This document shows, piece by piece, positions 1 to 5,391 of a stretch of 5,511 bases of DNA. How positions within the stretch are numbered: the stretch's first letter is position 1; every line of letters begins with the position of its first letter. Below the pieces are notes generated by a model, which had not been told where the DNA came from, ran no database searches, and was given only the letters and a program-made list of their open reading frames with translations. The DNA is from Oscillospiraceae bacterium (lineage in GTDB: Bacteria; Bacillota; Clostridia; Oscillospirales; Ruminococcaceae), in NCBI GenBank assembly GCA_900768675.1, contig CAAGDT010000080.1:1-5511 (forward strand), given 5' to 3'. The translations under genes and the position numbers were made by a program.

Positions 1-2
1 CC

Positions 3-140
3 GAGACCCAGCGCCAGCTTTCCGACGAGCAGCTTGCAGCAGCAGGAATTGACGGAGGACTTATAAGGCTTTCGGTAGGTCTTGAAAGCGTGGAGGACAT
101 TATTGCGGATATAGAAAGAGGCTTTGCAGCAATCAACTAA
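3..140 (+). CDS. C-terminal fragment of a Cys/Met-metabolism PLP enzyme, probably O-acetylhomoserine sulfhydrylase (partial)
   Basis: The window opens inside this gene; 45 codons remain before a TAA stop at 138-140. The peptide contains RQLSDEQLAAAGI followed by GLIRLSVGLESVEDIIADIE, the C-terminal signature of the fold-type I PLP family that includes O-acetylhomoserine sulfhydrylase (MetY), cystathionine gamma-synthase and methionine gamma-lyase. The QLSDEQLAAAGI segment resembles the sulfhydrylase branch most, an enzyme that makes homocysteine from O-acetylhomoserine and sulfide in the cytoplasm. The catalytic lysine and PLP-binding residues lie outside the window, so the exact substrate cannot be fixed from this tail. 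One oddity is that the family's usual TH pair just before this segment reads TQ here. No terminator is visible between this stop and the next promoter, so some readthrough into the aspartate kinase gene is possible. The family assignment is firm; the sulfhydrylase assignment is likely. Confidence 0.8.
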   Translation, partial: ETQRQLSDEQLAAAGIDGGLIRLSVGLESVEDIIADIERGFAAIN

Positions 141-171
141 TGGCGTACTTCCTGCTAATGTCCCAATACTA

Positions 172-200
172 TTGAAATAAAGCGAAAACTATGGTATAAT
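172..200 (+). promoter_or_regulatory. Sigma-A type promoter for the aspartate kinase operon
   Basis: A -35 box TTGAAA (172-177) and a perfect -10 box TATAAT (195-200) are separated by 17 bases. A TG at 192-193 forms an extended -10 (TGgTATAAT). Transcription would start near 207, giving a leader of roughly 35 bases before the ATG at 242. That is too short for a lysine riboswitch or an amino-acid attenuator. It is the only clear promoter I see in the window, and it probably serves aspartate kinase, thymidylate synthase and dihydrofolate reductase together. Confidence 0.85.
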
Positions 201-224
201 AATTATTTGCATAAGAAACAAGAA

Positions 225-231
225 GAAAGGA
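225..231 (+). promoter_or_regulatory. Ribosome binding site of aspartate kinase
   Basis: GAAAGGA lies 10 bases before the ATG at 242, inside an A-rich, apparently unstructured leader. It supports this ATG as the true start. Confidence 0.75.
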
Positions 232-241
232 ACAAAAACAA

Positions 242-1558
242 ATGGCAAAGGTAGTAAAGTTCGGCGGAAGCTCTCTCGCCGACGCTAACCAGTTCCGCAA
301 GGTTGCGGAAATCATAAGAAGCGACAAGGAGCGCAGATATGTTGTTCCCAGCGCACCCGGAAAGCGCTTTTCCGACGACATCAAGGTTACGGATATGCTG
401 TATAAGTGCTACGACGAGGTATCGGGCGGAGCAAATGCTCTTGCGGCGTTTATGCCTATTGCAGACAGATTCAACGGCATTATCTCCGACCTGGGGCTTA
501 CAATCTCCCTTGACGACGAGTTTGAGATTATAATGGAGAATTTCCGCAAGAAGGCGGGAAGAGACTATGCTGCCAGCAGAGGCGAATACCTTAACGGTAT
601 AATTCTTGCTAATTATCTCGGTTTTGAGTTCGTTGACGCCGCTAAGGGCATTTTCTTCCGCCCTGACGGTGAGTTCGACCCCGACCTTACCGACGCTACC
701 TTAGCTTCTATCCTTGAGGGCTATGACTGCGCAGTTATCCCCGGCTTCTACGGCGCAAAGCCCGACGGCACAATAAAGACCTTCTCCCGTGGCGGAAGCG
801 ACTTTACAGGCTCGGTTGTTGCAAGAGCAATAAATGCGGATATGTACGAAAACTGGACGGACGTTCCCGGCTTTGCGGTTGCAGACCCTCGAATTGTTGA
901 CAACCCCAAGTTTATCGACGTTATAACCTACCGTGAGCTTCGTGAGCTTTCCTATATGGGCGCTACCGTTCTTCATCAGGACGCTATCTTCCCTGTAAGA
1001 AACGCTAAAATCCCGATTAATATAAAGAATACAAACGACCCCTCTGCAAAGGGCACAATGATTGTTCCCGAGGCGCCCGAGGGAAAGAACGAGCATATAA
1101 TTACCGGTATTGCAGGACGAAAGAATTTCAGCGTTGTCTGCCTTGAAAAGGACGAAATGAACAGCGAGATAGGCTTCCTGCGCCGTATCCTTACCCTTAT
1201 GGAAAGCGAGAATATAAGCTTCGAGCATATTCCTACGGGCATTGATACAATGAACATAATTGTCAACAGCGACGACCTTAAGGCTCACCCCAACTTTGCT
1301 GAAAGAGTAAAGGAGGTTGCCTGCCCGAACCATATAGAAATAGAGCATAATCTTGCCCTTATTGCAGTAGTAGGACGTGGAATGAAGGCGACAAAGGGTA
1401 CCGCTACCCGCATTTTCGCTGCATTATCCCACGCTAACATCAACATCAAGATGATTGACCAGGGTTCTTCTGAGCTTAATATCATTATCGGTATCAAGGA
1501 AGAGGACTTTGAGGACGCAATAAAGGTTATCTACAATATGTTTATGCTTCAGGAGTAA
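242..1558 (+). CDS. lysC: Aspartate kinase (aspartokinase), clostridial monofunctional type with two C-terminal ACT domains
   Basis: Phosphorylates L-aspartate with ATP in the cytoplasm, the first committed step toward lysine/diaminopimelate, threonine, methionine and isoleucine. The 438 residues are full length for a monofunctional enzyme. The kinase domain covers about residues 1-275: KFGGSSL (6-12) at the nucleotide site, VVPSAPGKR (34-42), RGE (113-115) near the aspartate pocket, FSRGGSDFTG (181-190), and WTDVPGFAVADPR (205-217). Two ACT domains follow, about 288-365 and 372-438; the second includes VGRGM (377-381) and IDQGSSELNIII (405-416). ACT domains normally bind the inhibiting end product; which amino acid acts here cannot be read from the sequence, so the lysC symbol is conventional. 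The start is supported by GAAAGGA and the upstream promoter. There is no fused homoserine dehydrogenase. Thymidylate synthase begins 27 bases downstream with no terminator between, so they are probably cotranscribed. Confidence 0.95.
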   Translation: MAKVVKFGGSSLADANQFRKVAEIIRSDKERRYVVPSAPGKRFSDDIKVTDMLYKCYDEVSGGANALAAFMPIADRFNGIISDLGLTISLDDEFEIIMENFRKKAGRDYAASRGEYLNGIILANYLGFEFVDAAKGIFFRPDGEFDPDLTDATLASILEGYDCAVIPGFYGAKPDGTIKTFSRGGSDFTGSVVARAINADMYENWTDVPGFAVADPRIVDNPKFIDVITYRELRELSYMGATVLHQDAIFPVRNAKIPINIKNTNDPSAKGTMIVPEAPEGKNEHIITGIAGRKNFSVVCLEKDEMNSEIGFLRRILTLMESENISFEHIPTGIDTMNIIVNSDDLKAHPNFAERVKEVACPNHIEIEHNLALIAVVGRGMKATKGTATRIFAALSHANINIKMIDQGSSELNIIIGIKEEDFEDAIKVIYNMFMLQE

Positions 1559-1570
1559 TCAGGCTTTCGG

Positions 1571-1577
1571 GAAAGGA
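1571..1577 (+). promoter_or_regulatory. Ribosome binding site of thymidylate synthase
   Basis: GAAAGGA ends 8 bases before the ATG at 1586, in the 27-base gap after aspartate kinase. It selects this ATG as the start and shows independent translation within a shared transcript. Confidence 0.75.
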
Positions 1578-1585
1578 TTTTTGTA

Positions 1586-2413
1586 ATGAGCTTAGCCGAC
1601 CGGCTTTTTATACAGAACTGCCGTGATATTATCGAAAACGGCACATGGGACACCGACCGGAACGTAAGACCCCGCTGGGAGGACGGAACTCCTGCACATA
1701 CGGTAAAGAAGTTCTGTATCGTCAACAGGTACAACGTAGGTGAGGAGTTTCCGATAATGACTCTGCGCAGAGTTTTCTACCGCTCGGCTATCGAGGAAGT
1801 GCTCTGGATTTATCAGCAGAAGTCAAACGATGTAACAAAGCTTTCAACCCATATCTGGGACGCCTGGGCGGACGAAAACCACACAATCGGCAAAGCCTAC
1901 GGCTACCAGATAGGGGTAAAGAGCAAGTACCCCGAGGGTGAATTTGACCAGATTGACAGGGTGCTTTACGACCTTAAGCACAATCCTGCCAGCAGGCGGA
2001 TAATCACCAACACCTACAACCACCACGACCTCAACGAAATGGGACTTGCGCCCTGCGCTTACAGCGTTACCTACAACGTTACAGGCAATAAGCTGAACGC
2101 CCTGCTTAATCAGCGCTCACAGGATATGCTGGTTGCAAACAACTGGAACGTATGCCAGTATGCGGCGCTTCTTATAATGCTTGCAAAGGCAAGCGGACTG
2201 GAGCCGGGAGAGCTTGTGCACGTTATTGCAGACGCACATATCTACGACAGGCACGTTGATATTGTAAAGCAGATAATTGAAAAAGAGCCTTATCCTGCGC
2301 CGATAATGCACGTTGAGGACATAACCGACTTCTATAAATTCACAAAGGAAAGCTTTACTCTTGAAAACTATAAGTACCACGAATTTGAGGGGAAAATCCC
2401 CGTTGCGATATAG
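1586..2413 (+). CDS. thyA: Thymidylate synthase (folate-dependent, ThyA family)
   Basis: Converts dUMP and methylene-tetrahydrofolate to dTMP and dihydrofolate in the cytoplasm. The 275 residues are typical of ThyA. Visible motifs are R28/R30 and GTPAHT (34-39), EVLWIYQQKSND (71-82), HIWDAWADEN (89-98), ASRR (135-138), the catalytic cysteine in LAPC (C157), NQRSQD (175-180) for dUMP phosphate and base contacts, N188 for the uracil ring, and DAHIYDRH (216-223) carrying the conserved His and Tyr. GTPAHT and the LWIYQQKSNDV / HIWDAW region resemble the phage phi-3T / Bacillus subtilis ThyA branch more than E. coli ThyA. The loop that reads LGLPFN in E. coli reads VANNWN here (183-188), replacing a usually conserved Gly and the Pro-Phe pair. 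All main catalytic residues are kept, so activity is expected. The stop codon overlaps the ribosome binding site of the next gene, dihydrofolate reductase, which recycles this enzyme's product. Confidence 0.96.
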   Translation: MSLADRLFIQNCRDIIENGTWDTDRNVRPRWEDGTPAHTVKKFCIVNRYNVGEEFPIMTLRRVFYRSAIEEVLWIYQQKSNDVTKLSTHIWDAWADENHTIGKAYGYQIGVKSKYPEGEFDQIDRVLYDLKHNPASRRIITNTYNHHDLNEMGLAPCAYSVTYNVTGNKLNALLNQRSQDMLVANNWNVCQYAALLIMLAKASGLEPGELVHVIADAHIYDRHVDIVKQIIEKEPYPAPIMHVEDITDFYKFTKESFTLENYKYHEFEGKIPVAI

Positions 2414-2416
2414 GAG
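2412..2416 (+). promoter_or_regulatory. Ribosome binding site of dihydrofolate reductase, overlapping the thyA stop codon
   Basis: AGGAG begins inside the TAG stop of thymidylate synthase (2411-2413) and ends 5 bases before the ATG at 2422. Ribosomes finishing thyA land on this site, so translation of the two genes is probably coupled. Confidence 0.75.
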
Positions 2417-2421
2417 AGGCT

Positions 2422-2916
2422 ATGAACTTAATCGTTGCGGCAGATAAGGACTTCTGCATAGGAAAGGATAACGGGCTTTTAGCGAATATCCCCGAGGATA
2501 TGAAGTTTTTCCGAGAAACTACTTCGGGGAAAATAATCGTTATGGGCAGTAAGACTTATTTAAGCTTCCCGAAGCGCCCGTTGCCTAACAGGGAAAACCT
2601 TGTTATAACAAAAAATCCCGGAAACTACCCCGAGGTACGGACTTTTACGGATATTGAAAGCTTCCTCGCCTACGCAAAAACCGCCGAAAAGGAAATTTTC
2701 GTATGCGGCGGGGGAATGATTTATAAAAGTCTTTTGCCTTACTGCAAAAAGGCTTACATAACGAAAATAGACCATAGCTTCGGCGGAGATACCTTTTTCC
2801 CCGATATTGACAGTATGGAAAACTGGCAGCTCACAGAGGAGAGCGAAGAAAAAACAAGCGGCGGGTATAACTTCCGCTTTACGGTTTATGAAAATACAAA
2901 TCCGTTAGCATACTAA
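2422..2916 (+). CDS. folA: Dihydrofolate reductase
   Basis: Reduces dihydrofolate to tetrahydrofolate with NADPH in the cytoplasm, restoring the cofactor consumed by thymidylate synthase just upstream. The 164 residues match the usual FolA length. Visible motifs are MNLIVAADKD (1-10), IGKDNGLL (13-20), the substrate-binding acid D26 in IPEDMKFF (23-30), MGSKTYLSFP (41-50), RPLPNR with folate-binding R57 (52-57), VCGGGMIY (94-101) in the NADPH fold, T114 in AYITKID, and GGDTFFPDID (121-130). Two positions differ from E. coli: the active-site Trp (E. coli W22) is Ala21, and the Arg of GRxT (E. coli R44) is Ser43. The LLxxIPEDMKFF form is, from memory, common in clostridial FolA, so the Trp change is probably lineage-typical. 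Only 8 bases separate it from thyA. No terminator with a U-tract follows; a hairpin lies downstream. Confidence 0.95.
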   Translation: MNLIVAADKDFCIGKDNGLLANIPEDMKFFRETTSGKIIVMGSKTYLSFPKRPLPNRENLVITKNPGNYPEVRTFTDIESFLAYAKTAEKEIFVCGGGMIYKSLLPYCKKAYITKIDHSFGGDTFFPDIDSMENWQLTEESEEKTSGGYNFRFTVYENTNPLAY

Positions 2917-2927
2917 GAAACAAAAGC

Positions 2928-2967
2928 TTCGGAAAAGCCGCTTCATAGGGGCGGCTGCACTTCCGAA
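2928..2967 (+). other. Two-part stem-loop between folA and the GH74 gene
   Basis: The outer stem pairs TTCGGAA (2928-2934) with TTCCGAA (2961-2967), 7 perfect base pairs. The inner stem pairs AGCCGC (2936-2941) with GCGGCT (2951-2956), 6 perfect base pairs closing a 9-base loop. The two are joined by a 1-by-4 internal loop. No T-tract follows on the + strand; the structure runs straight into the purine-rich ribosome binding site, so it is not a standard terminator. It could be an RNA-processing or stability element, an inefficient terminator, or a regulatory leader of the lipoprotein gene. I see no convincing promoter in this gap. Confidence 0.6.
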
Positions 2968-2969
2968 AG

Positions 2970-2979
2970 AAAGGACAGG
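2970..2979 (+). promoter_or_regulatory. Ribosome binding region of the GH74 lipoprotein gene, decides between two starts
   Basis: The string AAAGGACAGG offers two anti-Shine-Dalgarno matches. AAAGGA (2970-2975) is 4 bases from a TTG at 2980 and 13 from the ATG at 2989. AGG (2977-2979) is 9 bases from the ATG. I chose the ATG because it is the commoner start codon and yields a standard MRKRLL signal-peptide start; the TTG would add only three residues (MNT). Confidence 0.5.
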
Positions 2980-2988
2980 TTGAACACA

Positions 2989-5247
2989 ATGAGAAAACGA
3001 TTACTTTCCGTAATTTCCGCTGTTTGTGCAGTTTCTCTTGCAGTAACGGCAGGCGGCTGCAACGGCGAAACAGCAGAAACCTCGGGAACAGAAGGGGAGA
3101 CGACCCCCACAGAAACTACCGCTCCCGCAATCGACCCCACCGCAAACGGCGGCGACATTTCCTCGGAATACGAATGGGGAAACGTTGAGATTGTAGGCGG
3201 CGGCTACACGGTTGGTCTTTACTACAACAAGGCCGAGGAGGGGCTTCTCTACGCCCGCACCGACATCGGCGGCGCTTACAGAATGGACAAGGAAACAGGC
3301 CGCTGGAAGCCGATAACCGACCAGTTCGACCAGAACGACTACACCTACTACGGAATTGACGGACTTGCAACCGACGAGAGAGAGCCGAACAGGGTTTATC
3401 TTCTTGCGGGAATGTACCGTGACTGGAAGGCGGCGGTGCTTTGCTCCGAGGACTACGGCGAAAGCTGGAGCATAACTCCCCTTGAATTTGCCGCAGGCGG
3501 AAACGAGCCGAACCGCTACGCAGACCGGCTTGTTCTCGACCCCAACGACAGCGCAACCCTTTACGTCTGCTCAAGAAACAGCGGACTCTGGGTAAGCCAC
3601 GACTACGGAAAGAGCTTTGCAAAAATCGAATCCTTCCCGACCCTTGGCTTGTCCTACAAGGAGGACGGCTACGGCTTCGGCATAACTACGGTTGCTCTCG
3701 ACCCTGCTTCCTCCGAGGCGGGGCAGCCCTGCAAAACAATCTACGTCGGCACAGGCGACAAGACGGTATATATGAGCAAGGACGGGGGAGAAAGCTGGAC
3801 GGAAATAGAGGGACAGCCGAAAAACTCCTATCTTGCCTGCCACATCTACGTTGAAAACGGTCTTGTATACTTCGTTATGAACGCAAAGGCAGGTCCCTAT
3901 CAGGTGCAGAAGGGCGCAGTCAAGACCTACAACCCCGAAAACGGGGAATGGGGCGATATTACACCGGATGACAGCGGCCACGGCTGGGGCGACCTTGAAT
4001 TTGACCCGAACAACACAAATGTAATGTATCTTACAACCATGGGCAAATGGGGCGCAGAGGAGAACGACAATATGTTCCGCTCCGAGGACGGCGGAAAGAC
4101 CTGGACCTCTCTCTTTACGGGGGACGGGGACAACAGGATTTTCCAGGTTGACTACTCCGGCGCTAAATGGCTTGACTGGGGCAGCGACCACGCTAAGCTG
4201 GGCTGGATGATGGGTGATATTGAGATTAACCCCTTTAACAGCGACCAGATTATTTACGGCACAGGTGCTACAATCTACCGCTCAACAAATCTCAGCAAGT
4301 GGGGAAGCGGGGAAAACGTTATTTTTGAGGTTTGCTGTGCAGGACTTGAAGAAACCGCAGTTTTATCCCTTGAAGCTGCAAATTCCGATGAAATCCGGCT
4401 TTACTCCGCTATGGGAGATATTGACGGCTTTACACATACCGACGTTGACAAGGCTCCCGAAAATCTCAATCAGAACGGAATTATGACCACCTCCCGCTGC
4501 ATTTCCGCAGCCTACAACAATCCTCTTGTTGCAGCAAGAACAGGGGACGGAAACCAGCCGATTTCAATTACCACCGACGGCGGAAAGACCTGGAAGGCAG
4601 TAAACAAGCCGAAGGGCGTAAAGGGCGACTGCGGCAGGGTTGAGGTAAACTGCGACGGAACAACGATTTACTGGACGAATACGGCTGCGGCTGCGATTTA
4701 CTCAACTGACGACTACGGAAAGACCTGGACAAAGCTTGAAAAGGCGTTTGCAAACGCAAAGCTTGCAGCAGACAGCATAAATCCCGACGTTCTTTTCGTT
4801 TACACAGGCGGCTCGCTTTATGCAACAAAGGACAGAGGCGCTACGTTTAAAATGAGCACGCTCTTTATCCCCGACGGCTGCTATATTGAGTCAAACCCCG
4901 AGACAGAGGGCGAGGTGTGGCTTGCTACCGCCTACGGCGGAGTTTACCGTGTTACCGATTTCGGGCAGGGCGAGCTGCTTAAGACTTCGATTCAGAGCGC
5001 TGAATGTATGGCAGTAGGCGCTCCCAAGGACGAAAACAGCCCCATGACGTTATATGCAATAGGCACCTGCGAGGGAATTTACGGCGTTTGGCGCTCCACC
5101 GACCGGGGAGATACCTGGCAGCGAATCAATGACGACGCTCACCAGTTCGGCGCTATCGGCGAAAGCATCGCCGCCGACCTGCGTGTCTTCGGTCAGGTCT
5201 ACTTCGGCTCCAACGGCAGAGGAATCTTAATGGGCAGACTTAAATAA
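2989..5247 (+). CDS. Secreted, probably lipid-anchored GH74 xyloglucanase
   Basis: A glycoside hydrolase family 74 enzyme, expected to cut the beta-1,4-glucan backbone of xyloglucan outside the membrane. The 752 residues start with a lipoprotein-like signal peptide: MRKR, a hydrophobic stretch (5-22), then AGGC with lipid-accepting C24. The -3 residue is Ala rather than the usual Leu, so the lipobox is weak. A Thr/Glu-rich linker (about 25-58) leads to the catalytic region. GH74 hallmarks are LYARTDIGGAYR (87-98, candidate catalytic D92), WLDWGSDHAKLGWMMGDIEI (394-413), YGTGATIYRST (423-433), LEETAVLSL (453-461) and MGDIDGFTHTD (475-485, candidate catalytic D477). Eight Asp-box-like hairpins (near 152, 202, 262, 364, 527, 571, 611 and 701; e.g. 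SEDGGKTW, STDRGDTW) mark the blades of the paired seven-bladed propellers. No dockerin, carbohydrate-binding module or C-terminal anchor follows; the protein ends just after the last blade. The mature part has about a dozen further cysteines. Endo versus exo action cannot be told from this reading. Confidence 0.93.
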   Translation: MRKRLLSVISAVCAVSLAVTAGGCNGETAETSGTEGETTPTETTAPAIDPTANGGDISSEYEWGNVEIVGGGYTVGLYYNKAEEGLLYARTDIGGAYRMDKETGRWKPITDQFDQNDYTYYGIDGLATDEREPNRVYLLAGMYRDWKAAVLCSEDYGESWSITPLEFAAGGNEPNRYADRLVLDPNDSATLYVCSRNSGLWVSHDYGKSFAKIESFPTLGLSYKEDGYGFGITTVALDPASSEAGQPCKTIYVGTGDKTVYMSKDGGESWTEIEGQPKNSYLACHIYVENGLVYFVMNAKAGPYQVQKGAVKTYNPENGEWGDITPDDSGHGWGDLEFDPNNTNVMYLTTMGKWGAEENDNMFRSEDGGKTWTSLFTGDGDNRIFQVDYSGAKWLDWGSDHAKLGWMMGDIEINPFNSDQIIYGTGATIYRSTNLSKWGSGENVIFEVCCAGLEETAVLSLEAANSDEIRLYSAMGDIDGFTHTDVDKAPENLNQNGIMTTSRCISAAYNNPLVAARTGDGNQPISITTDGGKTWKAVNKPKGVKGDCGRVEVNCDGTTIYWTNTAAAAIYSTDDYGKTWTKLEKAFANAKLAADSINPDVLFVYTGGSLYATKDRGATFKMSTLFIPDGCYIESNPETEGEVWLATAYGGVYRVTDFGQGELLKTSIQSAECMAVGAPKDENSPMTLYAIGTCEGIYGVWRSTDRGDTWQRINDDAHQFGAIGESIAADLRVFGQVYFGSNGRGILMGRLK

Positions 5248-5249
5248 CA

Positions 5250-5287
5250 AAATCTCCGCTTTTCGTAAGAGAAGCGGAGATTTTTTT
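5250..5287 (+). terminator. Intrinsic terminator of the GH74 gene
   Basis: The stem pairs TCTCCGCTT (5253-5261) with AAGCGGAGA (5272-5280) and extends inward through a T-G wobble and two more pairs to a GTAA tetraloop (5265-5268), of the GNRA type. Seven T residues follow (5281-5287), and the preceding A residues allow further pairing with them. It starts 3 bases after the stop codon and is the only standard rho-independent terminator I see. Confidence 0.92.
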
Positions 5288-5324
5288 GAGAGGGTTGGAG
5301 AGAGTGGGAGAGAATTTGAGAGGA
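5285..5324 (+). repeat. Four-copy 10-base purine-rich tandem repeat
   Basis: Four consecutive 10-base units begin at 5285, 5295, 5305 and 5315: tttgagaggg, ttggagagag, tgggagagaa and tttgagagga. All share GAGAG at unit positions 4-8, with T/G before and purines after (consensus TKKGAGAGRR). The first unit overlaps the terminator T-tract. The strand is almost free of C. No function is known to me. Confidence 0.65.
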
Positions 5325-5331
5325 AAGAGAT

Positions 5332-5391
5332 TTTCAGCCCTTTTGTAAAAGGGCTGGCGGAAAACTTTCAGCCGCTTCGCGCAAAGCGGGC
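5332..5391 (+). repeat. Pair of adjacent related stem-loops in the non-coding 3' region
   Basis: The octamer TTTCAGCC occurs at 5332-5339 and again 34 bases later at 5366-5373, each time opening a stem-loop. The first is nearly perfect: CAGCCCTTTT (5335-5344) pairs with AAAAGGGCTG (5347-5356). The second pairs CCGCTT (5372-5377) with AAGCGG (5384-5389) around a 6-base loop. GGCGG follows the first (5355-5359 region), and GGGCGG follows the second. Neither has a T-tract on the + strand, so they are not ordinary terminators. They look like copies of a short intergenic repeat, but with only one window this is inference. Confidence 0.55.

Noticed and set aside
1147..1159. AAAGGA-cgaa-ATG in frame within aspartate kinase (Met306) as an internal start
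   Set aside because: It would begin inside the first ACT domain and remove its first strand; the site at Met273 is better placed, and even that is uncertain.
701..1348. 215-codon open frame on the minus strand inside aspartate kinase
   Set aside because: Fully antisense to a well-recognised gene, no family signature and no ribosome binding site; a by-product of the codon pattern on the + strand.
2881..2928. Promoter for the GH74 gene in the end of folA and the following gap
   Set aside because: A/T-rich stretches exist, but no -35/-10 pair with acceptable spacing could be found, so none is annotated.
2928..2956. Hairpin after folA as a rho-independent terminator
   Set aside because: No T-tract follows on the + strand. 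On the minus strand the inner stem is followed by only TTTT, and there is no minus-strand gene to terminate.
3116..3622. 168-codon minus-strand frame rich in Arg and Ser
   Set aside because: The Arg/Ser-rich composition is typical of an antisense shadow frame; it overlaps the catalytic RTDIGG region of GH74.
3571..4191. 206-codon open frame on the minus strand inside the GH74 gene
   Set aside because: Antisense to conserved GH74 blades and without a recognisable domain or start signal.
5285..5391. CRISPR array
   Set aside because: Units are only 10 bases with no spacers, and the stem-loop octamers occur only twice; no cas genes are present.
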